A DNA stretch of 64,000 bases, from positions 3,288,501 to 3,352,500 of the forward strand of contig NZ_JAYKZY010000002.1 of the NCBI RefSeq assembly GCF_035818615.1, given 5' to 3'. This document shows, piece by piece, positions 1 to 8,501 of the stretch. Numbering within the stretch: position 1 is the first letter of the stretch; each line of letters starts with the position of its first letter. Made by a program: the position numbers and the translations under genes. The stretch is from Sphingobium sp. CR2-8. Its GTDB lineage: Bacteria > Pseudomonadota > Alphaproteobacteria > Sphingomonadales > Sphingomonadaceae. The notes beneath the pieces were generated by a model that saw only the letters and a program-made list of their open reading frames with translations, was not told where the DNA came from and did not search any database.

Positions 1-38
1 ATTTGAGGCTGACCGGATATGCCAGAGGGACCAATCCC

Positions 39-656
39 ATGTCGCTGCATCTTTGGTGGTTGTATGTTACGGCGGTTTTCCTGATCTCGGCCACGCCGGG
101 GCCAAACATGCTGCATGTGATGACGCAGAGCATCGCCCATGGCGCGCGCAAGGCACTGGCGACGATGGCGGGCCTGATGAGCGCGGTGCTGCTCTGCCTG
201 GTCGCGTCGGCGCTGGGTCTGGGCGCGCTGCTCAAGGCCTCGCCCGGGCTGTTCGACATATTGCGCTATGTCGGTGTCGCCTATCTGCTGTGGCTCGGCA
301 TCAAGGCGTGGCGTGCGCCGGTAGGGGACAGCACGGTGCGCGCGACGAACGCCCGTTCGGCCCGCGCGCTCTACGGCACGGGGCTGCTGACCGGCCTCGC
401 CAACCCCAAGCTCATCATCTTTGCTGCCGCACTCTTCCCCCAGTTCATCGACCTGCACCGCCCCTTCTGGTTGCAGCTGACGATCCTGATCGCCAGTTTC
501 GTGGTGATCGAAAGCTTCTGGTACGCCGTCTATGCGCTGGGCGGTCTGCGCCTGGCGCGCTGGCTGGAACCGGCGAACCGGCAGAGATTGTTCAATCGCG
601 GCACCGGCTTGCTGTTCATCGGCTTTGGCGGCGCGCTGCTGGGCGCGCGGGCGTAA
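39..656 (+). CDS. LysE/RhtB family amino-acid exporter
   Basis: 205-residue inner-membrane protein of the LysE/RhtB translocator family, which exports amino acids or derivatives such as homoserine lactones. The family signature TPGPNM follows the first membrane segment (about residues 20-25), and about six hydrophobic segments fill the chain, the usual size and layout for the family. The ATG at 39 is preferred over an in-frame TTG at position 3 because the family begins a few residues before the first membrane segment. The substrate cannot be told from sequence. The gene sits 81 bp upstream of pheS and need not be linked to it functionally. Confidence 0.85.
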   Translation: MSLHLWWLYVTAVFLISATPGPNMLHVMTQSIAHGARKALATMAGLMSAVLLCLVASALGLGALLKASPGLFDILRYVGVAYLLWLGIKAWRAPVGDSTVRATNARSARALYGTGLLTGLANPKLIIFAAALFPQFIDLHRPFWLQLTILIASFVVIESFWYAVYALGGLRLARWLEPANRQRLFNRGTGLLFIGFGGALLGARA

Positions 657-737
657 GCTTTCCCGGCCCTTTCCTTGATCGCCCAGCGTCGCTAAGGCCG
701 CGGGCATGTTTCCGCCACAACATGCTCTGGAAGAAGA

Positions 738-1832
738 ATGACCGAAATTAGCGCATTGAAAGCCGGCCTGATCGCCGACATCGCCGCCGCCGACACGCTG
801 GATGCCGTCGAGGCGTTGCGCGTGGGCGCGCTGGGCAAGAGCGGGGTCGTCACCGGCCTGTTGAAGACGCTGGGCCCGATGTCGCCGGAAGAGCGGATGG
901 CGAAAGGCCCGCCGATCCAGGATCTGCGCGAAAGCGTGACGGCCGCCTTGGCAGAGAAGAAGGCCGCGTTGGAGCAGGCGGCGCTCGACGCCCGGCTCGC
1001 GTCCGAGCGCATCGACATGACCCTGCCCGCCGATCTTGGAGCGCAAGGATCGGTGCACCCGGTTGCCCAAGTGATGGACGAACTGGCGGAAATCTTTGCC
1101 GATCTCGGCTTCTCGGTCGCCACCGGGCCGGAGATCGAGGACGACTGGCATAACTTCACCGCGCTCAATATCCCGGAGACGCACCCGGCGCGCGCGATGC
1201 ACGACACCTTCTACTTCCCCGATGAGGAAGGCCAAAAGAAGATGCTGCTGCGCACCCACACGTCGCCGGTGCAGATCCGCACGATGATGAATGGCACGCC
1301 CCCGCCGATCCGAATCATCGCGCCCGGCCGCGTCTACCGCAGCGACTCAGATGCGACCCATACGCCGATGTTCCACCAGATCGAAGGCCTTGTCATCGAC
1401 AAGGATATTACGCTGGGGCACCTCAAATGGACGCTGGAGACGTTCCTCAAGGCGTTCTTCGAGCGGGAAGACATCGTCCTGCGCCTGCGCCCCAGCTATT
1501 TTCCCTTCACCGAACCATCGGTCGAGGTCGATGTCGGCTACACGCTGACCAACGGCCAGCGCGTCATCGGCGGGGACGGCGATGCGGCGGGTGGCGGCTG
1601 GCTGGAAGTGTTGGGTAGCGGCATGGTCAACCGCAAGGTGATCGAGGCCTGCGGGCTGGACCCTGACGAATGGCAGGGCTTCGCCTTCGGCACCGGGGTC
1701 GATCGCCTCGCCATGCTCAAATATGGGATGAACGACTTGCGCGCTTTCTTCGACGGCGATCTGCGCTGGCTGAAACATTATGGTTTTTCGGCGCTGGACG
1801 TACCCACGCTGAGCGGAGGAGTGGGCGCATGA
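738..1832 (+). CDS. pheS: phenylalanine-tRNA ligase alpha subunit
   Basis: Catalytic alpha subunit (364 aa) of the cytoplasmic alpha2-beta2 phenylalanyl-tRNA synthetase, which charges tRNA-Phe. The N-terminal coiled-coil arm covers about residues 1-90. The class II core follows: motif 2 region with [18 protein letters not shown] and EG (about residues 197-220) and motif 3 [13 protein letters not shown] (about 320-335). Length is close to the family norm of about 330-360. The stop codon overlaps the pheT start (ATGA at 1829-1832), so the two subunits are translationally coupled. No Phe-leader peptide or T-box was seen upstream. Confidence 0.97.
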   Translation: MTEISALKAGLIADIAAADTLDAVEALRVGALGKSGVVTGLLKTLGPMSPEERMAKGPPIQDLRESVTAALAEKKAALEQAALDARLASERIDMTLPADLGAQGSVHPVAQVMDELAEIFADLGFSVATGPEIEDDWHNFTALNIPETHPARAMHDTFYFPDEEGQKKMLLRTHTSPVQIRTMMNGTPPPIRIIAPGRVYRSDSDATHTPMFHQIEGLVIDKDITLGHLKWTLETFLKAFFEREDIVLRLRPSYFPFTEPSVEVDVGYTLTNGQRVIGGDGDAAGGGWLEVLGSGMVNRKVIEACGLDPDEWQGFAFGTGVDRLAMLKYGMNDLRAFFDGDLRWLKHYGFSALDVPTLSGGVGA

Positions 1833-4246
1833 AGTTCACCCTGAGCTGGCTCAAGACGCATCTGGCGACCGATGCGGACCTTGCCACCATCCTCAAGACG
1901 CTGAACGCCATCGGGCTGGAGGTCGAGGGCGTCGAGAACCCGGCCGAAAAGCTGGCCGGGTTCAAGATCGCTAGGGTCCTGACGGCGGAGCGTCATCCGC
2001 AGGCCGACAAGTTGCAGGTGCTGACCGTCGATCATGGCGACGGATCGCCGCTCCAGGTCGTGTGCGGCGCGCCCAACGCGCGCGCGGGCCTGGTCGGGGT
2101 GTTCGGCGTCGAAGGCGCGGTAGTGCCGGTCAACGGCATGGTGCTGAAGAAGACCGCGATCCGCGGCGTCGAATCCAACGGCATGATGTGTTCCACGCGC
2201 GAACTGGAACTGGGCGACGATCATGACGGCATCATCGAACTGAGCGGCGACGCACCGGTGGGCCAGGTCTATGCCGATTGGGCGGGCCTGAACGATCCGG
2301 TCATCGACGTCAGTATCACGCCCAATCGGCAGGATTGCATGGGTGTGCGTGGGATCGCGCGCGATCTGGCGGCGGCGGGGCTGGGTACGCTCAACGCCAT
2401 CATCGTGCCGGAGATTGCGGGCGTGGGTCCGGGGCCGGACGTGCGAACGGACGATGTGGACGGCTGCCCCGCCTTTTTCGCGCGCACGGTGCGCGGCGTG
2501 ACCAACGGCACATCGCCCGAGTGGATGAGCAAGCAGTTGAAGGCGATCGGGCAGAAGCCGATCAGCACGTTGGTCGATATCACCAATTATATCATGATCG
2601 ACCTGGGTCGGCCGCTCCATGTCTACGACATGGCGCGCCTCAAGGGCGGTCTGGTCGCGCGCAAGGGGCAGCCCGGCGAGCAGGTGCTGGCACTGAACGG
2701 CAAAAGCTACACCGTCGATGCAACGATGACCGTCATTGCCGACGACGAGGCCGTGCATGATATCGGGGGCATCATGGGCGGCGAACATTCGGGCGCGCAG
2801 GCCGGAACGACCGATGTGCTGATCGAATGCGCCTATTTCACGCCGGAGCGGATCGCAGTGACGGGGCAGAAGCTGAACCTGACCAGTGACGCGCGCGGCC
2901 GGTTCGAGCGAGGCGTCGATCCAGCGTTTCTGGATGATGGCCTGTCGATCGCGACTTTTCTGGTCACGCACCTGTGCGGTGGCACGGCGAGCGAGGCGAC
3001 CCGCGCCGGGACGCCGCCTGTCACGCCCCGCACTATGGCCTACACCCCGGACCAGTGCCTGGCGCTGGCGGGCGTGGACGTGCCGGCCGACGAGCAGAAA
3101 CGAATCCTTGAAAGCCTGGGCTTTGGCGTCAGCGGCGAGACGAGCCGCGTCGAATATGAGGATGGCATGCCCGTCACCGTGCGCGGCGAATGGACGATCA
3201 CGGTGCCGACCTGGCGTCGCGACGTCGATGGCTGGCCCGACATCGTGGAAGAAGTGGTGCGTATCGTCGGCCTGGACCATGTCCCCTCCACGCCGTTGCC
3301 GCGCGTGTCGGGCGTCGCCCGACCGACCGCTACGCCCGAACAGCTGGTGGAGCGCCGCGTGCGCCGCACGGCTGCCGCGCGCGGCCTCGCCGAAGCGATC
3401 AACTGGTCCTTCATTTCCGACAAGGAAGCCGCTGCCGTGGGCGGGGGCGACTGGACGCTGGCCAATCCGATCTCCGAAGATCTGAAAGTCATGCGGCCTT
3501 CGCTGCTGCCTGGCCTGTTGTCCGCGACGAAGCGCAATGTCGATCGCAGCGCCACCTCGGTCCGCCTGTTCGAACTGGGCCGTCGCTATTTCAAGCAGGG
3601 CGAGCGGGCAACGGTCGGCTTCGTGCTGGCAGGCGAAAAGACGCCGCGCGGCTGGCAGTCGGGCAAGGCGCAGGCTTTCGATGCTTTCGACGCCAAGGCC
3701 GAAGTGCTCGCGCTGCTGGCCGCTGCCGGTGCGCCGGTCGGCAACCTCCAGAGCTTCGGGGAAGCCTCGGCCGCCTATCATCCCGGCCAGTCTGGCACGC
3801 TGCGGCTGGGGCCGAAGGCGGTGCTGGCGGAATATGGCGTGCTGCACCCGTCTCTGGCACGGCAGTTCGGGCTGTCGGGCACTGTGGTCGCGGGCGAAAT
3901 CTTCCTCGACGCCATTCCGGGCAAGCGCAAGAGCGGCTTCATGCGTGCGCCCTATGCGCCACCGCCATTACAGGCGGTAAAGCGCGACTTCGCCTTCCTG
4001 GTACCGGACGGGGTCGAGGCCGACGCGCTGGTCCGCGCCGTGAAGGGCGCGGACAAGAAGAGCATCGTCGACGTGCGGCTGTTTGACGTCTTCGTCGGGC
4101 CGGGCGTGGAGGAAGGCGTCAAGTCGCTCGCGATCGAAGTGACGTTGCAGCCGGGCGAGAAGAGTTTTTCCCAGGAAGAGCTGGAGGCGATCAGCGCCGC
4201 GGTGGTGAAGGCCGCGCAGAAGCTGGGCGGTAGCTTGCGGGGGTAA
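1829..4246 (+). CDS. pheT: phenylalanine-tRNA ligase beta subunit
   Basis: Beta subunit (805 aa) of phenylalanyl-tRNA synthetase. Domains in order: EMAP-II-like tRNA-binding domain (about residues 40-150), B3/B4 editing domain that hydrolyses Tyr-tRNA-Phe (about 210-370), B5 domain (about 400-480), catalytic-like core, and C-terminal ferredoxin-fold anticodon-binding domain starting near residue 710 with the [17 protein letters not shown] segment. A longer reading frame begins at 1670, but the ATG at 1829 gives the canonical MKFTLSWLK start, follows a GGAGGAG ribosome-binding site at 1815-1821, and overlaps the pheS stop codon. Confidence 0.97.
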   Translation: MKFTLSWLKTHLATDADLATILKTLNAIGLEVEGVENPAEKLAGFKIARVLTAERHPQADKLQVLTVDHGDGSPLQVVCGAPNARAGLVGVFGVEGAVVPVNGMVLKKTAIRGVESNGMMCSTRELELGDDHDGIIELSGDAPVGQVYADWAGLNDPVIDVSITPNRQDCMGVRGIARDLAAAGLGTLNAIIVPEIAGVGPGPDVRTDDVDGCPAFFARTVRGVTNGTSPEWMSKQLKAIGQKPISTLVDITNYIMIDLGRPLHVYDMARLKGGLVARKGQPGEQVLALNGKSYTVDATMTVIADDEAVHDIGGIMGGEHSGAQAGTTDVLIECAYFTPERIAVTGQKLNLTSDARGRFERGVDPAFLDDGLSIATFLVTHLCGGTASEATRAGTPPVTPRTMAYTPDQCLALAGVDVPADEQKRILESLGFGVSGETSRVEYEDGMPVTVRGEWTITVPTWRRDVDGWPDIVEEVVRIVGLDHVPSTPLPRVSGVARPTATPEQLVERRVRRTAAARGLAEAINWSFISDKEAAAVGGGDWTLANPISEDLKVMRPSLLPGLLSATKRNVDRSATSVRLFELGRRYFKQGERATVGFVLAGEKTPRGWQSGKAQAFDAFDAKAEVLALLAAAGAPVGNLQSFGEASAAYHPGQSGTLRLGPKAVLAEYGVLHPSLARQFGLSGTVVAGEIFLDAIPGKRKSGFMRAPYAPPPLQAVKRDFAFLVPDGVEADALVRAVKGADKKSIVDVRLFDVFVGPGVEEGVKSLAIEVTLQPGEKSFSQEELEAISAAVVKAAQKLGGSLRG

Positions 4247-4322
4247 AGCCCGACTTCGGGATGAAGGGCCGCGCCTGTCGGAAGCGCACCGGACGGGCTA
4301 TCCGTTGCTTGGAAGTCGGCTA

Positions 4323-4386
4323 TTCCCCGGCGAAGGCCGGGGTCCAGTTCTGCGCTCTAGGCTGGACCCCGGCCTTCGCCGGGGAA
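4323..4386. repeat. GC-rich palindromic intergenic repeat
   Basis: A near-perfect inverted repeat with 25-bp arms: TTCCCCGGCGAAGGCCGGGG at the left, its complement at the right, around a loop of about 14 bp. It lies between the convergent pheT and the last psp-operon gene. It resembles the short extragenic palindromes common in sphingomonad genomes and differs in sequence from the TGAGCCTGTCGAAG family seen elsewhere in this window. Transcribed in either direction it would fold into a strong hairpin, so it may also stop convergent transcription; there is no clear U-tract. Confidence 0.7.
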
Positions 4387-4405
4387 CAGCGTCAGGGTGA
4401 AGACT

Positions 4406-4639
4406 CTACAGATCGACGCCCGCCGCGATCGCTTCCAGCTTGCGGATGCGTTCCTTGAGGTCGGCGACCTCGATCCGGGCGGAGGCCGTCGGGGGGACGA
4501 CTTCCTCAAAATGGCGGCCCAGTTCGGCGCGCTTCAATTCCAGCCAGCCGTTCCAGCCGCGCAGGCCCGCTATGGTCAGGATAGCAAGGCTGGCAAGCGC
4601 GGTCGCCGCCAAGGTCAGATAAAGATAGGGGTCTTGCAT
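4406..4639 (-). CDS. small one-pass membrane protein, psp operon
   Basis: 77-residue protein starting MQDPYLYLTLAA. It has one membrane segment (about residues 7-27) followed by a charged helix ending in ADLKERIRKLEAIAAG, predicted to form a coiled coil. It is the last of four small membrane proteins downstream of pspC on the same strand; their tails share an ERIxxLE-type motif and this one is the shortest and most divergent. The ATG at 4639 was chosen because the long upstream extension in this frame overlaps the neighbouring gene. Function unknown; membership of the envelope-stress operon is inferred from position. Confidence 0.65.
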   Translation of the reverse strand: MQDPYLYLTLAATALASLAILTIAGLRGWNGWLELKRAELGRHFEEVVPPTASARIEVADLKERIRKLEAIAAGVDL

Positions 4640-4668
4640 ATAAGCCTCCCTGTCCGGTCGGATCGCGC

Positions 4669-4926
4669 TCAGTCGCGGTCCCGGAGTTTCTCGAATTCCC
4701 GCTCCAGCGCGGTGGAGCCGTCCGTCGCCAGCCGTTCCAGCACGGCGACGCGGTCCTTGAGCGCCTTCACTTCGGCGCGCAGCCGTTCCGCTTCCGGATC
4801 GGGACCACGCTGGATGAAGTCTTCGCCCTTGCCGCGGCGCACGACGCCATATTTGGCCTGCAAAACCCGGGAAATTGCAACGATCGCCACGATAAGGACG
4901 ACCATGGAAAAAGGATTGTCGATCAT
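4669..4926 (-). CDS. small one-pass membrane coiled-coil protein, psp operon
   Basis: 85 residues: N-terminal membrane segment (about 5-20, NPFSMVVLIVAIVAI), a charged linker, then a coiled coil containing DRVAVLERLATDG and ending EREFEKLRDRD. The tail matches those of the neighbouring small proteins (VxERIxxD followed by an E-[IF]-x-x-LR end). The ATG at 4926 is used because AAGGGA lies 9 bp upstream; an earlier in-frame start at 4959 would overlap the previous gene. Probably a paralogue of the 96- and 103-aa neighbours; role unknown, likely linked to PspA/PspC at the inner membrane. Confidence 0.7.
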   Translation of the reverse strand: MIDNPFSMVVLIVAIVAISRVLQAKYGVVRRGKGEDFIQRGPDPEAERLRAEVKALKDRVAVLERLATDGSTALEREFEKLRDRD

Positions 4927-4955
4927 CTGTCTTGTCCCTTGATAAAGTCGTGCGC

Positions 4956-5267
4956 TCAATTAGCCGGGCTGCGCAGTCGTTCGATGTCCTGAGCCAACCG
5001 GTGGCTTTCGTCGGTAACGATCCGCTCAACCACGGCCAGCCGGTCCTTCATCGATCCGATCTCGGCGCGCAGCTGGGCATTTTCCTGACTCAGCAGTTTG
5101 ATGCGCTCGACCATCTCCTCGTTCTTCTGCGGATAGATCGCCTTGCCCCAACTGTTTTCCAGCGGATAGCCATGTTTGATGCGCAGCCAGGTGGTGAAGA
5201 TCCAGCCGCCGACGCCAAGCGATCCGACGATGACCGCGACCGGGGCCAAAGCTTCGAATGGAAACAT
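4956..5267 (-). CDS. small one-pass membrane coiled-coil protein, psp operon
   Basis: 103 residues with one membrane segment (about 7-27) directly followed by the conserved-looking stretch FTTWLRIKHGYPLEN, then a coiled coil with DRLAVVERIVTDE and the end AQDIERLR. The 96-aa protein encoded next to it has FTTWVRARHGYPVEN at the same place, so the two are clear tandem paralogues. It lies in the pspA-B-C transcription unit, 27 bp after its neighbour. Predicted inner-membrane protein with a cytoplasmic coiled-coil tail; biochemical role unknown. Confidence 0.75.
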   Translation of the reverse strand: MFPFEALAPVAVIVGSLGVGGWIFTTWLRIKHGYPLENSWGKAIYPQKNEEMVERIKLLSQENAQLRAEIGSMKDRLAVVERIVTDESHRLAQDIERLRSPAN

Positions 5268-5294
5268 GATGATACTCCCCTTGGTCGGCCAATA

Positions 5295-5585
5295 TCAGCG
5301 CAGCGTGTCGATTTCGCGCGCGGTGCGGGCGGCGGGATCGGTGGCGATCCTCTCCAGCACGGCGATGCGCTCTTCGAGGCGGCTGATGCGGCCCGTCAAC
5401 TTTTCGTTTTCGTTGGAAAGAAGGTCGATTTTTCGACCAGCGTCAGCGTCCGTTCGATCAACGGTGCCGGTCCATTCATTTTCCACCGGATAGCCGTGTC
5501 GCGCACGGACCCAGGTGGTGAACATCCAGCCCAGCGTCGATATCGCGATGATGGCCAGGACGAAATAGGGTCCACTAAAGCTCAT
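5295..5585 (-). CDS. small one-pass membrane coiled-coil protein, psp operon
   Basis: 96 residues from the ATG at 5585 (an in-frame ATG two codons earlier at 5591 is possible). One membrane segment (about 5-22), then FTTWVRARHGYPVEN, then a leucine-rich coiled coil with EERIAVLERIATD and the end AREIDTLR. It is the paralogue of the 103-aa protein downstream, and its tail ends almost identically to PspC (ADEIDSLR). It follows pspC by 37 bp on the same strand. Probably contributes to the phage-shock membrane complex; this is inferred from position and shared tails only. Confidence 0.75.
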   Translation of the reverse strand: MSFSGPYFVLAIIAISTLGWMFTTWVRARHGYPVENEWTGTVDRTDADAGRKIDLLSNENEKLTGRISRLEERIAVLERIATDPAARTAREIDTLR

Positions 5586-5622
5586 GAACAATCTCCCCTG
5601 TTATGCGGCCCCGGCGCGGCGC

Positions 5623-6003
5623 TCAGCGCAGGCTGTCGATCTCGTCGGCGAGGCGGGTGTTGCGGCTGGTATAATAGATTTCGATGTCGGCCAGGCGGCG
5701 ATCGATATCGCGGAACTTGGACCGGACGTCGCGGGTCGAGCGGGTCGGGTTGGTCCGCACGCCCTGCCAGAATTTTTCGTCGTCGCGATCCGAATAGAGG
5801 CCCATGGGCTTGTTGTCGGCGAAATAGACGGCGCAGGCATAGGCGATCAGCGTCCAGGGGAAGGCCCCCATCAGCGTGACAAGCACCGCGCCGACGCGGA
5901 CCCAGGTGACGTCGATCCCGCTATAGTCGGCGATGCCGGCGCACACACCCGACCATTTGCCATTTTTCTTGTCGAGATAGAATTTGGTACGGCGGGCACT
6001 CAT
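5623..6003 (-). CDS. pspC: phage shock protein C, PspC domain
   Basis: 126-residue inner-membrane regulator of the phage-shock response. The PspC domain covers about residues 6-70: the KWSGVCAGIADYSGIDVTWVR segment (split by the membrane-entry glycine) followed by one hydrophobic helix LMGAFPWTLIAYACAVYF. The C-terminal cytoplasmic part is a coiled coil ending LADEIDSLR, the same ending found in three small neighbours. The ATG at 6003 follows the pspB stop by one base, so coupling to pspB is tight. In the known system PspB and PspC sense membrane stress and release PspF from PspA. Confidence 0.92.
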   Translation of the reverse strand: MSARRTKFYLDKKNGKWSGVCAGIADYSGIDVTWVRVGAVLVTLMGAFPWTLIAYACAVYFADNKPMGLYSDRDDEKFWQGVRTNPTRSTRDVRSKFRDIDRRLADIEIYYTSRNTRLADEIDSLR

Positions 6004-6004
6004 G

Positions 6005-6271
6005 TCAGTTCCTCCGGTCGAGTTCGTAACCGTCGTCGGCCGACGGGCGAGAGGGGCGGAAATCGGGATTGTCGGCGGCGACGATCCGTTCGACCGTCTG
6101 GAGCCTTTCCTCCAGACGGCGGGCGAGAAGGTGGAGGTCGTCCAGCAGCTTCTCATCCTCGTCGGTGATCTTGGGCGCCTGCTTCCACTTGGTGACATAG
6201 TGGAAGATCAGCCAGGGCATGCCGATGAACAACATGCCGCAGACGATGACGGGCAGGAAAACCTCTTCCAT
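6005..6271 (-). CDS. pspB: phage shock protein B-like membrane protein
   Basis: 88 residues, a little longer than the usual 75-aa PspB. One N-terminal membrane helix (about 5-26) is followed by a charged cytoplasmic coiled coil with LARRLEERLQTVERIVAAD, matching the leucine-zipper part of PspB, and an extra polar end. The gene lies 4 bp after pspA and 1 bp before pspC, the standard pspABC order. PspB works with PspC as a stress sensor at the inner membrane. Its ERIVAAD stretch resembles the tails of the small proteins downstream, which may have arisen from it. Confidence 0.85.
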   Translation of the reverse strand: MEEVFLPVIVCGMLFIGMPWLIFHYVTKWKQAPKITDEDEKLLDDLHLLARRLEERLQTVERIVAADNPDFRPSRPSADDGYELDRRN

Positions 6272-6275
6272 CGGA

Positions 6276-6944
6276 TCAGCCTTCCTTACCCATGCTGGCT
6301 TTCAAGGCGGCGAGATCGGCATCGACCTTGTCGGCCGACTTCAATTCCGCAATCTCCTCTTCCAGGGTCTTGGGCTGCCCGCCCAGCGTCACGGCGTCGG
6401 CGCGGCCTTCGGCCATGTCCACGCGGCGTTCGAGCATGTCGAAACGGGCGAAGGCGTCGTTGACCTTTTCGCCGGCATAGGCTTCGCGGACACGCAGGCG
6501 GTTTTCCGCGCTCTGCATCCGCGTCACCAGGCTGTTCTGGCGGGCGCGGGCTTCGCGCAGCTTGCCCTGCAGCTTGGCGATGTCTTCCTCCGACGCTTTC
6601 AGCGCCTCGTCGAGCGTCTCGATCTCGTGGCCCAGATGCTCGGCCATGTCGGTCGCCTTCTGGCGCTCGACCAGAGCGGCCTTGGCCAGATCCTCGCGGT
6701 CCTTCGACAGGGCGAGCTGCGCCTTTTCGGTCCAGCTGTCCTGCAAGGCATTGAGCTTGGCGATGTGGCGACGCATTTCCTTCTGGTCAGCGATCGTACG
6801 GGCGGCGGACGCGCGGACTTCGACCAGTGTTTCCTCCATTTCGAGGATGATCATGCGGATCATCTTCGCGGGGTCTTCCGCCTTGTCGAGCAGGTCGGTC
6901 ACATTGGCGGCGATGATGTCGCGGGTGCGGGAGAAAATACCCAT
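6276..6944 (-). CDS. pspA: phage shock protein A (PspA/IM30 family)
   Basis: 222-residue peripheral membrane protein of the PspA/IM30 (ESCRT-III-like) family. The sequence starts MGIFSRTRDIIAANVTDLLD with an amphipathic N-terminal helix and is otherwise nearly all long coiled-coil helices (about residues 25-190), as expected. Length equals the E. coli protein. PspA has two known roles: it binds and inhibits the activator PspF in unstressed cells and oligomerises on damaged inner membrane to hold proton-motive force. It lies downstream of the sigma-54-type promoter and the 56-aa peptide gene. Confidence 0.96.
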   Translation of the reverse strand: MGIFSRTRDIIAANVTDLLDKAEDPAKMIRMIILEMEETLVEVRASAARTIADQKEMRRHIAKLNALQDSWTEKAQLALSKDREDLAKAALVERQKATDMAEHLGHEIETLDEALKASEEDIAKLQGKLREARARQNSLVTRMQSAENRLRVREAYAGEKVNDAFARFDMLERRVDMAEGRADAVTLGGQPKTLEEEIAELKSADKVDADLAALKASMGKEG

Positions 6945-6991
6945 TATAATGTCACTCCTGGTCTTATTGTCTTGTGCAGACTTGGTGCCGC

Positions 6992-7162
6992 TTACGCCAG
7001 ATAGCGTAGGGGGGCGGTGCTGTGCTGCGCCGCGAGGATCGGGGCTTCGCTGGCGCGGGCCGGACCGACCGCTGAAAGGATCACGGTCGATCCGAACAGC
7101 AGGGCGGCCATGGCGACCGACATCAGTTGGCTGATTTCGCGGACGCTGTTGGTCTTGGTCAT
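6992..7162 (-). CDS. 56-aa peptide with signal sequence, head of the psp operon
   Basis: Short reading frame starting MTKTNSVREISQLMSV, followed by a hydrophobic segment AMAALLFGSTVILSAVG and a likely signal-peptidase site after ARA or ASE, leaving about 18 mature residues ending PLRYLA. It begins about 53 bp after the predicted transcription start of the psp operon and ends 48 bp before pspA, so it would be the first gene of the induced message. CAGGGAGTAAGACC upstream of the ATG provides a ribosome-binding site. I do not recognise the family. It may be an exported peptide or a membrane-anchored stress peptide. Confidence 0.6.
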   Translation of the reverse strand: MTKTNSVREISQLMSVAMAALLFGSTVILSAVGPARASEAPILAAQHSTAPLRYLA

Positions 7163-7226
7163 GGTCTTACTCCCTGAAACTTGGCCTTCGTAGGTTCCGC
7201 GATTTGTTGCGGATTGCCTGTAGCTT

Positions 7227-7242
7227 AGCAGATGCCGTGCCA
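7227..7242 (-). promoter_or_regulatory. sigma-54-type promoter of the psp operon
   Basis: On the minus strand the sequence TGGCACGGCATCTGCT matches the -24/-12 consensus: GG and GC dinucleotides separated by exactly 10 bp, with TGGCAC complete and TGC at -12. It reads toward the 56-aa peptide gene and pspA, with a start expected near 7215. PspF, encoded divergently, is a sigma-54 activator, which agrees with this assignment. Confidence 0.82.
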
Positions 7243-7291
7243 GTTTTGGGAAATGGCAGTTTTCCAGGGTTTTTCGCGTTCCAAAGAGTTC

Positions 7292-7306
7292 GCGCCAATA
7301 TGGCGC
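7292..7306. promoter_or_regulatory. inverted repeat, candidate PspF binding site
   Basis: A perfect palindrome, GCGCCA-ATA-TGGCGC, lies about 50 bp upstream of the -24 element of the psp promoter and 38 bp upstream of the pspF start codon. That is the usual place for an upstream activating sequence bound by PspF, and from here PspF could also repress its own gene. Assignment rests on position and symmetry. Confidence 0.5.
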
Positions 7307-7343
7307 TTGCCAAGGAGTGGGAAATTTCACCATAAGTTGGCGC

Positions 7344-8366
7344 ATGGAAAAAAATACGCAGTTTATCGGGCAGTCGTCGGTCTTTCTGGACGCGGTGGAG
7401 CAGGCAGGCCGGGCAGCCGAGCTGAACCGGCCGGTGCTGGTGATCGGCGAACGCGGCACTGGCAAGGAACTGATCGCCGAGCGGCTGCACCATCTCAGCC
7501 CACGCTGGGGCGAGCCGTTGATTACGATGAATTGTGCGGCATTGCCGGAAACGCTGATCGAAGCGGAATTGTTCGGCCATGAACAGGGCGCCTTTACCGG
7601 CGCGACCAAGGCGCGGCCGGGCCGGTTCGAGGATGCCGATGGCGGCACGTTGTTCCTGGACGAACTGGGCACATTGTCGATGGCGGCGCAGGAACGATTG
7701 CTGCGCGTGGTCGAATATGGAGAGGTCACGCGGATCGGCGCGTCGAAGCCGTTGACGGTGGATGTGCGCATCGTTGCGGCGACCAACGAGGATCTGCCCG
7801 CCGCCGCCGAAGCCGGTCGGTTCCGTCCCGACCTGCTCGACCGGCTGAGTTTCGAGGTTATCACCCTGCCCCCTTTGCGCGCGCGCGAAGGCGACATCAC
7901 GGTGCTGGCGGACCATTTCGGGCGGCGCATGGCAGCCGAACGGGACTGGCCGCAATGGCCCGGCTTCAGTGCGGCCTGCGCGGCGGAGCTGGAAGGCCAT
8001 GGCTGGCCGGGCAATGTGCGCGAACTGCGCAATGTGGTGGAACGCGCCGTCTATCGGTGGGACGAGCCGGGGCGGCCGATCAGCCGGATCACCTTCGATC
8101 CGTTCGCATCGCCATGGAAGCCCAAGTCGATGATGAAGCGGGCGGAGGTGTCGCCGTGTGAGGCCCCCGCCGCGCCATCAACGCCCGGCATGCGCTATGA
8201 GGAGATTAGCGACCTGCGCGCGGCGGTGGACGGGCATGAGGCGGCGATCATCCGCGCGGCGCTGGAGCGGTTCCGCTACAACCAGCGCGCCACTGCCAAG
8301 GGGCTGGGCCTGACCTACGACCAGTTGCGCCACTGCATGAAGAAACATGGGTTAAGCGCGGGGTAA
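7344..8366 (+). CDS. pspF: sigma-54 activator PspF of the phage-shock operon
   Basis: 340-residue AAA+ enhancer-binding protein with no N-terminal receiver domain, as in PspF. Walker A GERGTGKE (about residues 36-43), the sigma-54 contact loop GAFTGA (about 82-87), Walker B GGTLFLDEL (about 101-109), and a C-terminal Fis-type helix-turn-helix TAKGLGLTYDQLRHCMKKHG. The ATG at 7344 gives the family start MEKNTQFIGQS; a longer frame from 7317 has no family support. It activates the divergent psp operon and is held inactive by PspA. Confidence 0.93.
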   Translation: MEKNTQFIGQSSVFLDAVEQAGRAAELNRPVLVIGERGTGKELIAERLHHLSPRWGEPLITMNCAALPETLIEAELFGHEQGAFTGATKARPGRFEDADGGTLFLDELGTLSMAAQERLLRVVEYGEVTRIGASKPLTVDVRIVAATNEDLPAAAEAGRFRPDLLDRLSFEVITLPPLRAREGDITVLADHFGRRMAAERDWPQWPGFSAACAAELEGHGWPGNVRELRNVVERAVYRWDEPGRPISRITFDPFASPWKPKSMMKRAEVSPCEAPAAPSTPGMRYEEISDLRAAVDGHEAAIIRAALERFRYNQRATAKGLGLTYDQLRHCMKKHGLSAG

Positions 8367-8387
8367 TCACCGCTCATCTTCTTAATC

Positions 8388-8460
8388 GTTCGGGCTGAGC
8401 CTGTCGAAGCCCCTCATTTCTATTGAAGAAGGGAAGCCCTTCGACAAGCTCAGGGCGAAC
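8388..8460. repeat. extragenic palindrome of the TGAGCCTGTCGAAG family
   Basis: Two inverted arms, GTTCGGGCTGAGCCTGTCGA at the left and the near-complement ending AAGCTCAGGGCGAAC at the right, enclose a short AT-richer loop. The same family occurs at 36231-36303 (complete) and 41068-41091 (one arm). It lies between the convergent pspF and the 3-hydroxyacyl-CoA dehydrogenase gene and could act as a bidirectional transcript end. Confidence 0.85.
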
Positions 8461-8501
8461 GGGGAGAGGTTGGGCAATAACTTCCCCCGCATGGCATTAG
8501 C

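Noticed and set aside
1778..3847. 689-codon open frame antisense to pheT
   Set aside because: It mirrors the real pheT frame in GC-rich DNA, encodes an Arg/His/Gln-rich low-complexity product and has no recognisable domain.
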